Below, in pieces: positions 8,873 through 16,477 of a stretch of 53,313 nucleotides of DNA (position 1 is its first letter; every line of letters begins with the position of its first letter). The position numbers were made by a program, and so were the translations under genes. Origin of the DNA: Pseudomonas sp. GM79 (lineage in GTDB: Bacteria > Pseudomonadota > Gammaproteobacteria > Pseudomonadales > Pseudomonadaceae); assembly GCF_000282495.1 (NCBI RefSeq), contig NZ_AKJE01000083.1, positions 1 to 53,313 on the forward strand, in the 5' to 3' direction. The notes below the pieces were generated by a model. It was not told the DNA's origin. It ran no database searches and saw only the letters and a list, made by a program, of their open reading frames with translations.

Positions 8873-9652
8873 TTGCTTATCGAGTCCCGTCGCCGCGCTT
8901 ATTTGACCGCCATGCAGGTGGTCAACTGGCTGCCGCGCACCGAATTGCCCTTTGCTGCGCCCTCGCGGCCCGAACTGCTGGAGATGCCCGAGCCGTTGGT
9001 CGTCGCCCCGGTTGCGCCGGCTCCTGTGGCCGAGGCACCGATGGAGCCCGTGGTCAAACCGGCCGAGCGGGTGAAGATCGAGGTGCCACGGCCATCGTTG
9101 GCCAGCACCCGCACGAACGCCAAGGTCGAAGAAGAAGAGGCCCCGGTCGCGATCAAGGCACCGGTCGTTCCGCCACCGCGTTTCGCCCTTCAATTGCTGC
9201 GCGCAGGTCGTTGCCTGTTGCTGGTGGAGTTACCCACAGGCGAAAGCTTCCAGACCCGCGATCCGGCCTATCTTTTGCTCAAGGACATGCTGCGCGCCGC
9301 CGGTCTGCCAGACAGCCCGCAGATCGTCGGCGAGCCGGTGCGCTGGCCACTGCTGGCTCGCGGCACCATGGATCAAGGGCCGGAAGCAGCTCGGGATTTC
9401 GTACAAGGCTTTCTGTCGGCCCGTTTGGAAGACGCGCCATGCGTCTGCCTGTGGCTGATCGGCTTGCCGGCGGTGCGTTTTGCTGGTGAGGCGAACGCCG
9501 AATCCTTCAACCGTGAACTTCAGGTCGAAGGCCTGGGTTCGGTCTGGGCCCTGCCGGGTCTGGAATTATTAATGGAAGAGCCACAGCGTAAGGCTGATGT
9601 CTGGCAAGCCATGCGTCGGCTGATGGCGCGCTGGAAAGAATCGAATGAGTGA
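8873..9652 (+). CDS. holD: Putative DNA polymerase III psi subunit (HolD-like)
   Basis: This 259-aa protein has three parts: a short N-terminal segment (AYLTAMQVVNWLP, about residues 9-21), a Pro/Ala/Val/Glu-rich low-complexity linker (about 30-100), and a folded C-terminal domain (about 103-259). The linker often leads to automatic TonB naming, but there is no N-terminal membrane anchor of the TonB type. It overlaps rimI by 8 bp, the same arrangement as E. coli holD-rimI, and I recall that the P. aeruginosa psi subunit was assigned to the gene in this position. Psi links the chi subunit and SSB to the clamp loader. The TTG start at 8873 lacks a clear ribosome site; an ATG at 8912 would remove 13 residues. 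Confidence 0.72.
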   Translation: MLIESRRRAYLTAMQVVNWLPRTELPFAAPSRPELLEMPEPLVVAPVAPAPVAEAPMEPVVKPAERVKIEVPRPSLASTRTNAKVEEEEAPVAIKAPVVPPPRFALQLLRAGRCLLLVELPTGESFQTRDPAYLLLKDMLRAAGLPDSPQIVGEPVRWPLLARGTMDQGPEAARDFVQGFLSARLEDAPCVCLWLIGLPAVRFAGEANAESFNRELQVEGLGSVWALPGLELLMEEPQRKADVWQAMRRLMARWKESNE

Positions 9653-10097
9653 CGCTGTATCGTTCCGCCCGATGACCGAGGCGGACCTGGACACTGTACT
9701 GAAAATTGAATACGCGGCTTACAGCCACCCCTGGACCCGCGGGATTTTTCTCGATGGTCTGGGCAAGTACCAGATCTGGCTGATGTTCGAAGGGCAGCAG
9801 CAGGTCGGTCATGGCGTGGTGCAGATCATTCTCGACGAGGCGCATTTGCTGAACATCACCGTCAAACCGGAAAATCAGGGCCGAGGCCTGGGTTTGACGC
9901 TGCTGGAGCATTTGATGTCGATTGCCTACAAGGCAGAGGCGCGGGAATGTTTTCTGGAGGTGCGCGACAGCAACCGGGCGGCGTTTCGGTTGTATGAGCG
10001 GTATGGATTCAACGAAATCGGACGTCGGCGCGATTACTACCCCGCTGTTGGCGGGCGCGAAGATGCCGTGGTCATGGCCTGTACATTAGTGGATTGA
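9645..10097 (+). CDS. rimI: Ribosomal protein bS18-alanine N-acetyltransferase RimI
   Basis: This 150-aa GNAT-family enzyme acetylates the N-terminal alanine of ribosomal protein S18 using acetyl-CoA. The acetyl-CoA binding loop is visible as NQGRGLGLTLLEHL near residues 73-86. It is followed by the conserved ARECFLEVRDSNRAAFRLYERYGF segment, whose C-terminal Tyr-rich part is typical of RimI, and then RRRDYYP. Length matches the family (about 148-161). It overlaps the 3' end of the holD-like gene by 8 bp, so the two are co-transcribed. A REP hairpin follows directly. Confidence 0.95.
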   Translation: MSDAVSFRPMTEADLDTVLKIEYAAYSHPWTRGIFLDGLGKYQIWLMFEGQQQVGHGVVQIILDEAHLLNITVKPENQGRGLGLTLLEHLMSIAYKAEARECFLEVRDSNRAAFRLYERYGFNEIGRRRDYYPAVGGREDAVVMACTLVD

Positions 10098-10107
10098 GCC
10101 TTGAAAG

Positions 10108-10177
10108 CTTCGCGGGCAAGCCTCGCTCCTACGGGCCGAGGCACAGAACCCGTAGGAGCGAGGCTTGCCCGCGAAGG
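10108..10177. repeat. REP inverted pair (variant core)
   Basis: Two inverted arms with CTTCGCGGGCAAGCCTCGCT at 10108-10134 and its complement at 10149-10177 are separated by about 14 bp. The core differs from the copies at 3.7 and 44.1 kb (CCTCGCTCCTACG in place of CCCGCTCCCACAG), so a second sequence variant of the family is present. It lies between the convergent rimI and the acidic-protein gene. Confidence 0.88.
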
Positions 10178-10198
10178 CGTCCTCACTGACGACAACGA

Positions 10199-10603
10199 TC
10201 AACGCTTGCCATCCATTGGATCGCGCTGCGCCATCTCTGCTTCGTCCAACCCATTGCCCCCGCCGATGTCGTCCTCATCGACAATGCTCAAATCCCAATC
10301 CGCCTGGCCGCCTTCACCCTCTTCATGGGCGTCCCGTGCGCCGTCTTCACGGATCAAGGTTTCCGGGCTCATGTCATCGTCGGTGGATTCATGGTCATCG
10401 GTCGAGCCCCCGGTCATGCCAGCTTCACGGACGCGTTCGTCGGGGATTTTCTGCGCACGCTCGCGTTCGGGGATCAGGTCGCCGATTCTGGTGCCTGGTT
10501 CTTCCTCGTCGAAATCCAGCTCATGCACTGAGCCCATGCGGTCTTCGTTGTCATCGATGGGCTCGGGTTGCGCCTTATCGAACGGACGTCGTGAATCAGT
10601 CAT
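10199..10603 (-). CDS. Highly acidic conserved Pseudomonas protein of unknown function
   Basis: This 134-aa protein is dominated by Asp, Glu, Gly and Ser, for example DDNEDRMGSVHELDFDEEEPGTR near the start and STDDHESTDDDMSPETL in the middle. There is no signal peptide, membrane segment or recognisable fold, and it is probably largely disordered. Relatives in Pseudomonas are often labelled serine kinase/phosphatase or HPr-related, but I see no catalytic motif supporting either name. The start is well supported by an AGGGA ribosome site 5 bp before the ATG. It is a single-gene unit, convergent with rimI and divergent from carbonic anhydrase. Confidence 0.75.
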   Translation of the reverse strand: MTDSRRPFDKAQPEPIDDNEDRMGSVHELDFDEEEPGTRIGDLIPERERAQKIPDERVREAGMTGGSTDDHESTDDDMSPETLIREDGARDAHEEGEGGQADWDLSIVDEDDIGGGNGLDEAEMAQRDPMDGKR

Positions 10604-10786
10604 GGCATTCCCTCATACTGTAGGCCTTACTACAGTTGACCCACTGGGCTTGCGAGAATTCCACCGGCAGGGAACGTCGGCTCGCCGTTATAGGCATCAG
10701 GGCATCAGGGGGTATCTGCATCGCGCGCGTGACCCCGACAGGCGGTTGTCTGTCAAACCAGCGCATCATTCTCGAGGCTTCATTGC

Positions 10787-11431
10787 ATGAACGACTTACA
10801 AGATCTGATTGATAACAACGAGCGCTGGGCCGATGCGATCAAGCAGGAAGATCCTGATTTCTTCGCCAAGCTAGCCCGTCAGCAAACCCCGGAATACCTG
10901 TGGATCGGCTGTTCCGATGCGCGCGTGCCAGCAAACGAGATCGTCGGCATGTTGCCGGGCGATCTGTTCGTCCACCGTAACGTGGCCAACGTGGTGCTGC
11001 ACACTGACCTCAACTGCCTGTCAGTGATTCAGTACGCGGTCGATGTGCTCAAGGTCAAACACATTCTGGTGACCGGCCACTATGGCTGCGGCGGTGTACG
11101 CGCCTCGATGCAGGACCGTCAGTTGGGCCTGATCGACGGTTGGTTGCGCTCGATTCGCGATCTCTATTATGAAAAGCGCGACGAACTGGCCAAGTTGTCC
11201 ACCGAAGAAGAGCGGGTCGACCGCCTTTGCGAGCTCAACGTGATCCAGCAGGTGGCCAACGTCGGTCATACCAGCATTGTGCAAAACGCCTGGCACCGTG
11301 GTCAGAGCCTGTCGATCCATGGTTGCATCTATGGCATCAAGGATGGACGCTGGAAAAGCCTGAACGCCACCATCAGCGGTTTCGAACAGTTGCCGCCGCA
11401 GTACCGTTTGCGTCCGGTCGAAACGTTGTAA
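10787..11431 (+). CDS. can: Beta-class carbonic anhydrase
   Basis: This 214-aa enzyme interconverts CO2 and bicarbonate. The zinc ligands and catalytic dyad sit at the same numbers as in E. coli Can: Cys42 and Asp44 in GCSDARVPAN, and His98 and Cys101 in TGHYGCGGVR. Length also matches (220 aa in E. coli). A GAGG ribosome site precedes the ATG. It stands alone; the SET-domain gene converges on it with only 7 bp between the stops, so the ends of the two transcripts may overlap. The enzyme supplies bicarbonate for carboxylation reactions at low ambient CO2. Confidence 0.96.
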   Translation: MNDLQDLIDNNERWADAIKQEDPDFFAKLARQQTPEYLWIGCSDARVPANEIVGMLPGDLFVHRNVANVVLHTDLNCLSVIQYAVDVLKVKHILVTGHYGCGGVRASMQDRQLGLIDGWLRSIRDLYYEKRDELAKLSTEEERVDRLCELNVIQQVANVGHTSIVQNAWHRGQSLSIHGCIYGIKDGRWKSLNATISGFEQLPPQYRLRPVETL

Positions 11432-11438
11432 GAGCCTT

Positions 11439-11963
11439 TCAGCTGGAACTTCGTCGACGCCAGTGTTGAAAAAACTGTTCTCCATTGGCGTTCGGCGACT
11501 CGTCATAGCCGATGATCCAGCCCCGGCAGCAGGGACAACCGCAGCGGCAAGCGAACTGCCGCTGCAGTTTGTCTTCTGTCGCGGCGAAATCCATCGTCAG
11601 TCGATCACCTTTTTTGATGTCCTTGAGTGCCCATAACCACAGCTCGCTCATGTCGAGAAAGACGTTGGGATCGCAGGAGTGGCTCAGCAGGCCGCAGAAG
11701 CGCGGATCGTAGAGGTGGATTCCTGGAGCCAGTTGCCGAGTGTGTCGGCAGCGATAGGGCAGCAAATGTCCGGAAACCCGGCAGATTCGGCTGATGCGCG
11801 GGAACTCGCGCAGTGCCACGACAGCCACTGCCAATCCCTGAGCGTTGTAGATGATTTCAAAGTCGTCTTTGGAGGGGAACCCAAGACGAAGGGGCAATTC
11901 TACAAACGGATAGATGCCATTCGATGGCGGTGGGGGTATTGCCTGTTCTGCATGAGCTCTCAT
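11439..11963 (-). CDS. SET-domain protein (putative protein-lysine methyltransferase)
   Basis: This 174-aa protein ends in a compact SET core: LLSHSCDPNVFLDMSELWLWALKDIKKGDRLTMDFAATED matches the family's NHSC-PN and GEE(L/I)T-DY motifs, with Asp-Phe replacing Asp-Tyr. The following cysteines (CRCGCPCCRGWIIGYDE) form a post-SET zinc site. SET enzymes transfer a methyl group from S-adenosylmethionine to lysine; they are typical of eukaryotes but scattered in bacteria. Substrate unknown. I chose the ATG at 11963 because AAGGA lies 6 bp upstream; the frame remains open to 12041, but that extension reads like non-coding sequence. Confidence 0.82.
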   Translation of the reverse strand: MRAHAEQAIPPPPSNGIYPFVELPLRLGFPSKDDFEIIYNAQGLAVAVVALREFPRISRICRVSGHLLPYRCRHTRQLAPGIHLYDPRFCGLLSHSCDPNVFLDMSELWLWALKDIKKGDRLTMDFAATEDKLQRQFACRCGCPCCRGWIIGYDESPNANGEQFFQHWRRRSSS

Positions 11964-12142
11964 AACAATCCTTGTCAGGCGAGTGCTACGACCGCCGTCT
12001 ACTGACATCCTGTCAGCCCTGCAGCACATGGTATGCCCCAAGATCTCGCAAATGAAACGATCAGTCTACTGTCAAATATGACAGGCGAAAAAGGCTCTTT
12101 TCCGCGTCAGCCATGGCTCACGCGAGAAAGAGCTTTATCGTT

Positions 12143-13318
12143 TTACAAGTGTGGAGCAGGGGCGGAGGAGGTCACAAGGGCTGGACTCTTCAACTGTTTC
12201 AACTGAGATTTGACCTGCGCTGTCGAGCACTTGGCCACGGCCTGTTCAGGCGTCAGGTTGCGGATCGAGGTGTAGAACAGTTCGCAGGTTTTTTCTTTCT
12301 GGGTCACTTGCCAGGTCTGAGTACAGCTTTTCAGCTGAACGGTAGGGTCAGTGCCCGGTTTGCTGCCCATCCCGGCCTGCCAGCACGCGGCGCTCAAATC
12401 CTGCCCCATGACTTTCAGCCCCGCAGCATCGGCCTTGGCCTGGGCATCGCTGCCGCTATAGGCCTCGGGATCGGCGGCGTACCAGATGTAGCTCGGGTGG
12501 TTGGAACCCAGTACGGGTACTTTCACACCCTCGCTCGGGCTGATGGTTGCCTGGCCCAGCACGTCTACGGTCGGCCCATATTGTTGCTTGATCCAGTTAC
12601 GTACCGGTGCGCCGAAGGCGACCATTGGCAATGCTGCGCCGCTGGCGTTCTGGCTGACTTCCTTGACCATGGTGGTCTGGTAATCCTTGAAGTAGTCATA
12701 GACGCCTTCAAGGTCCTTACCGGCGCTGGACGGCGCGGCAATCGGCGCGATGTCGATGATGGTCTGATAGCCCGGTGTCTGGTCGTCGGGGATGCCATTG
12801 GCAGTCAGCAGCGTGGCCCAACGGTCGGTCGTCTTGGACTCCAGGTAGTCCTGGGCTTGGGTCAGCGAGTAATCCGGCGGGAAGTGCAGCAGTTCGATGC
12901 TTTTGCGATTTTCCAGCGCCATGCCCAGCGGCAGGAACAAGTACCAGTTATAGGTCCATTTTTTATCGGCACTCAGTTTGCTGGCGCCGTTGTAAGCCAA
13001 ATCTCCGGCATTGAGCAACGCGGTCAATGGCTTGTCATAGCCTTTGGGCACACCGCTGATAGTGGCGTAGAGCTGATTGTTGTCGGTCTTTACCAGCACT
13101 TTTGCGGTTTTGTAGCCATCGCGCTGTACGCTTTGGGTCAGGTAATGCTCGACGGTCTGCTCCAGCGTCCAGTCGCGATAGCAGATGACGTTGCAGTTGT
13201 TGGGGTAGGAGAACAGCCGGGTGACCCGTTCGGTACTGCCCAGATTCAGATCGACATCGGCGTGGACGGCGGTACTCAGGGTGAGTGCGGCCAGGGTGAG
13301 TCCTGCGAGTTTTAACAT
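12143..13318 (-). CDS. Secreted protein of unknown function, conserved-looking
   Basis: This 391-aa protein starts with a clear Sec signal peptide (MLKLAGLTLAALTLSTAVHA, cut before Asp21) and is otherwise hydrophilic, so it should be periplasmic or secreted. It has six cysteines after the signal: two close together near residue 42-46 (NNCNVICYRDW) and four in the last 80 residues, which suggests disulfides. I recognise no domain. AAGGAT sits about 6 bp before the ATG, so the start is good. It is a single-gene unit with divergent flanks. Confidence 0.8.
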   Translation of the reverse strand: MLKLAGLTLAALTLSTAVHADVDLNLGSTERVTRLFSYPNNCNVICYRDWTLEQTVEHYLTQSVQRDGYKTAKVLVKTDNNQLYATISGVPKGYDKPLTALLNAGDLAYNGASKLSADKKWTYNWYLFLPLGMALENRKSIELLHFPPDYSLTQAQDYLESKTTDRWATLLTANGIPDDQTPGYQTIIDIAPIAAPSSAGKDLEGVYDYFKDYQTTMVKEVSQNASGAALPMVAFGAPVRNWIKQQYGPTVDVLGQATISPSEGVKVPVLGSNHPSYIWYAADPEAYSGSDAQAKADAAGLKVMGQDLSAACWQAGMGSKPGTDPTVQLKSCTQTWQVTQKEKTCELFYTSIRNLTPEQAVAKCSTAQVKSQLKQLKSPALVTSSAPAPHL

Positions 13319-13599
13319 GCTCAGATCCTTTTCAGCGTGAGCCCTCGGAGGCGGGGCGAGTACATACTGAAACTACTTGTGTCGAACGGTCCAGTACCCA
13401 CATGAAAAGATCGCCAGTCTGAGAGCATCCTTCATCCGCGAAAGCATCTTTCGTCGGGGCGCTGGCAGTGAGGGATGGAAGAGTGGGCCAGTGCTGACGT
13501 TGTTTTGGGTGTTTGGGACCAGGGTCTGATGGGTTGTCCACAAGCGCATTTGCGTAGACCATGGGCGCCTTGGTTTTTTGCCTGCCAGAGTTCTTTGCC

Positions 13600-14913
13600 A
13601 TGACTGCCAACACCGACGCGCGCCCGACGCCCTTCACCCGCTCGGACTACAAGACCCTGGGGCTTGCAGCCCTTGGTGGCGCGCTGGAAATCTACGACTT
13701 CATCATTTTCGTATTTTTCGCGCTGACCCTCAGCCAATTGTTCTTCCCGCCCGAAATGCCCGAATGGCTGCGCCTGCTGCAAAGCTTCGGGATTTTCGTC
13801 ACCGGCTACCTGGCGCGTCCGTTGGGTGGAATCCTGATGGCGCATTTCGCCGATCGACTGGGGCGTAAGAAGGTTTTCAGCCTGAGCATCCTGATGATGG
13901 CGTTGCCATGCCTGCTGATCGGGATCATGCCGACTTACGCCCAGATCGGCTATTTCGCACCGCTGTTGCTGTTGGCCCTGAGGGTCCTGCAAGGCGCGGC
14001 GGTGGGCGGTGAAGTGCCGAGCGCCTGGGTATTCGTCGCCGAACATGCACCGGTCGGGCATCGCGGCTATGCCCTCGGTTTCCTGCAGGCGGGGCTGACT
14101 TTGGGCTACTTGATCGGAGCCCTGACGGCGACCTTTCTGGCTCAGACGTTCACCCCGGCGGAAATCCTTGATTACGCCTGGCGCTACCCGTTTCTCCTTG
14201 GCGGTGTGTTTGGCGTCATTGGTGTCTGGCTACGTCGCTGGCTCAGTGAAACCCCGGTATTCATGGCGATGCAGGCCCAGCGCGAGGCTACTGTCGAACT
14301 GCCGCTGCGCACGGTCCTGCGAGAGCACCGCCTGGCGATGCTGCCGGCGATGATCCTCACCTGCGTGCTGACCTCGGCCGTGGTGGTATTCGTGGTCATT
14401 ACCCCGACCATGATGCAAAAAACCTTCGGCATGACCGCCAGTCATACCTTCGCCCTGAGTGCCTTGGGCATCGTGTTTCTGAACATCGGCTGTGTGCTCG
14501 CGGGGCTGCTTGTCGATCGCATCGGCGCCTGGCGCACGGTGATGCTGTATAGCCTGCTGCTGCCTCTGGGTATTGGCGTGCTCTACACCTGCCTGATCAT
14601 TGAAGGCCAGTGGCTCGGTCTGGCCTATGCAGTGGCAGGCCTCTCTTGCGGGGTAGTCGGCGCAGTGCCGTCGGTGATGGTCAGCCTGTTTCCGGCGCGG
14701 ATTCGCGTCTCGGGGATTTCCTTTACCTACAACATTGCCTACGCCGCCTGGGCCAGCGTCACACCGCTGTTGTTGATCGGTCTGATGCCGTGGAGTCCGT
14801 GGATTTGTGTGATTTTCTGCGCAGTGATGGGGGCGGTGGGCATCAGCAGCGCGGCGTATTTCGGCACGCGAGTACCGCGAATTGGGCGCTGTTCGGTAGC
14901 CGGCGCGGTATAA
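13600..14913 (+). CDS. MFS transporter of the metabolite:H+ symporter (MHS) type
   Basis: This 437-aa protein has about twelve membrane segments. The opening segment ALEIYDFIIFVFFALTLSQLFFP and the loop FADRLGRKKVFSLSILMM match the MHS branch (ProP, KgtP, ShiA), which couples uptake of organic acids or osmolytes to protons. TGYLARPLGGI in segment 2 is also characteristic. The substrate cannot be named. I prefer the ATG at 13600; an in-frame ATG at 13561 would add 13 residues and neither has a strong ribosome site. Upstream 13319-13599 (281 bp) shows nothing I can identify. Confidence 0.85.
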   Translation: MTANTDARPTPFTRSDYKTLGLAALGGALEIYDFIIFVFFALTLSQLFFPPEMPEWLRLLQSFGIFVTGYLARPLGGILMAHFADRLGRKKVFSLSILMMALPCLLIGIMPTYAQIGYFAPLLLLALRVLQGAAVGGEVPSAWVFVAEHAPVGHRGYALGFLQAGLTLGYLIGALTATFLAQTFTPAEILDYAWRYPFLLGGVFGVIGVWLRRWLSETPVFMAMQAQREATVELPLRTVLREHRLAMLPAMILTCVLTSAVVVFVVITPTMMQKTFGMTASHTFALSALGIVFLNIGCVLAGLLVDRIGAWRTVMLYSLLLPLGIGVLYTCLIIEGQWLGLAYAVAGLSCGVVGAVPSVMVSLFPARIRVSGISFTYNIAYAAWASVTPLLLIGLMPWSPWICVIFCAVMGAVGISSAAYFGTRVPRIGRCSVAGAV

Positions 14914-15031
14914 AGATGTTCGTTTTGCCACTATTTTTGTAGGACAACCCTGAAACACTCTTCAGAAAATATACCCAAGGCCGATGGCTAGGCTGTATCC
15001 AGCTTTTTATCCCTGTCCATCGGTGCTTCCC

Positions 15032-16348
15032 ATGTTCAACAAACGCTTGAAGCAGGAGCTGTCGGCTCTTCGCGAAGAACTCTCCAGCCTTCAGCAAGTC
15101 AAGGAGAGCCTGGACAGCGAGATGCTGGTCCTGACCCTTGATTCCGATGGCAGGATTCAATCGGTCAACCAGAACTTTATGGGTGAAATGCTCTACAAGG
15201 GCAACGAACTGATCGGCCGACACATCGAAGACATCGTCCCGGTTCATGTGAAGTCGGACGAATTCCACCGCCGCTTCAAGACTGCGCTAACCCGTGGCGA
15301 GCATTTTGCCGGCACGGTTCGTTTATTGCGGGGCAATGGTGCCGAAGCCTGGCTGCGGTCGATCATGCAGCCGGTGCGCTCCGCGGATGGCCGGATCAAA
15401 CACTTCTCGATTTACTCCAGCGACCTGACCCGCACCATCGAGGCGTCTCGTGAGCATGAGAACCTGATCGGCGCGCTAGTGCGCTCTACGGCGGTCATCG
15501 AGTTCGACCTCAATGGCAACGTGCTGATGGCCAACGAGCGGTTTCTCAACGGCATGGGTTACAGTCTGGCGCAGGTCCAGGGCAAACATCACCGCACCTT
15601 CTGTGAGCCAGAGGAATACAACAGCCCCGAGTATCAGAACTTCTGGCGCCGCTTGAACGCCGGCGAATTTGTGGCTGATCGCTTCAAGCGCGTCGACAGC
15701 CACGGCCGCGTGGTCTGGCTGGAGGCTTCCTACAATCCGGTGGTCGACGCCAACAACAAACTCTACAAAGTGGTGAAGTTCGCCACGGTGATTACCGAGC
15801 AAGTCAATCAGGAACAGGCCGTCGCCGAAGCGGCCAACATCGCCTATAGCACCTCGCTGCAAACCGACAGCAGCGCCCAGCGCGGTACCACCGTGGTGAC
15901 TCAAGCGGTGGACGTCATGCGTGACTTGGCCAAACACATGCAAACCGCAGGCGAAGGCATCGAGGCGCTGAACGAGCAATCACTGGTGATCGGCACCATC
16001 GTCAAAACCATCAGTGGCATCGCCGAACAGACCAACCTGCTGGCGCTCAATGCGGCCATCGAAGCCGCTCGCGCCGGTGAGCAGGGTCGAGGTTTTGCCG
16101 TGGTGGCTGATGAAGTCCGGCAACTGGCCTCGCGCACCAGCCAGGCGACCGATGAAATTGTCGGCGTCGTACGCCAGAACCAGGACATGGCACGCAACGC
16201 CGTGGCCCTGATGACCGATGGCAAACTCCAGGCCGAACAGGGGCTGGCACTGGCAGCGGAGGCGGGCACAGTGATCGTCGAGATTCAGGACGGGGCGCAG
16301 AAAGTGGTGAACGCGGTTGGGCAGTTTGCCAATCAATTATCAACTTGA
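15032..16348 (+). CDS. Cytoplasmic PAS-PAS-MCP signalling protein (BdlA-like)
   Basis: This 438-aa protein has no membrane segment. A short coiled coil (residues 1-25) leads to two PAS domains (about 26-135 and 145-255) and then a methyl-accepting signalling domain. The hairpin tip NLLALNAAIEAARAGEQGRGF marks the CheA/CheW contact site. The same layout is found in P. aeruginosa BdlA, which links oxygen or redox cues and c-di-GMP to biofilm dispersal, and in Aer-like chemoreceptors. Cofactor cannot be read from sequence. I placed the start at 15032 (MFNKRLKQEL); an ATG at 14984 would add a non-family extension. No che gene is nearby. Confidence 0.85.
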   Translation: MFNKRLKQELSALREELSSLQQVKESLDSEMLVLTLDSDGRIQSVNQNFMGEMLYKGNELIGRHIEDIVPVHVKSDEFHRRFKTALTRGEHFAGTVRLLRGNGAEAWLRSIMQPVRSADGRIKHFSIYSSDLTRTIEASREHENLIGALVRSTAVIEFDLNGNVLMANERFLNGMGYSLAQVQGKHHRTFCEPEEYNSPEYQNFWRRLNAGEFVADRFKRVDSHGRVVWLEASYNPVVDANNKLYKVVKFATVITEQVNQEQAVAEAANIAYSTSLQTDSSAQRGTTVVTQAVDVMRDLAKHMQTAGEGIEALNEQSLVIGTIVKTISGIAEQTNLLALNAAIEAARAGEQGRGFAVVADEVRQLASRTSQATDEIVGVVRQNQDMARNAVALMTDGKLQAEQGLALAAEAGTVIVEIQDGAQKVVNAVGQFANQLST

Positions 16349-16426
16349 TGCTCGCTGTGCGGCGTGAATAGCCCTAAAAAGGTCACGCCTGCTTTTGCGG
16401 CTTGATCAGACCAGGATTCTTCGCTA

Positions 16427-16459
16427 ACAAAAAAAGGCCTACCGCCCGGTAAGCCTTTC
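16427..16459 (-). terminator. Rho-independent terminator of ggt
   Basis: An AGGCCTACCG...CGGTAAGCCT hairpin preceded on the plus strand by a run of seven A residues, which reads as a T-run on the minus strand. It lies just after the ggt stop at 16478. Its stem closely resembles the tRNA-Met terminator at 18430-18466. Confidence 0.8.
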
Positions 16460-16477
16460 CTCAGTTTTGCGTACGAC

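Noticed and set aside
8873..9652. TonB energy-transducer label for the Pro-rich protein
   Set aside because: No N-terminal membrane anchor and no TonB C-terminal pattern; gene order with rimI favours HolD.
12113..13315. Plus-strand open frame (400 codons) opposite the secreted protein
   Set aside because: The minus strand has a signal peptide and ribosome site; this frame has neither.
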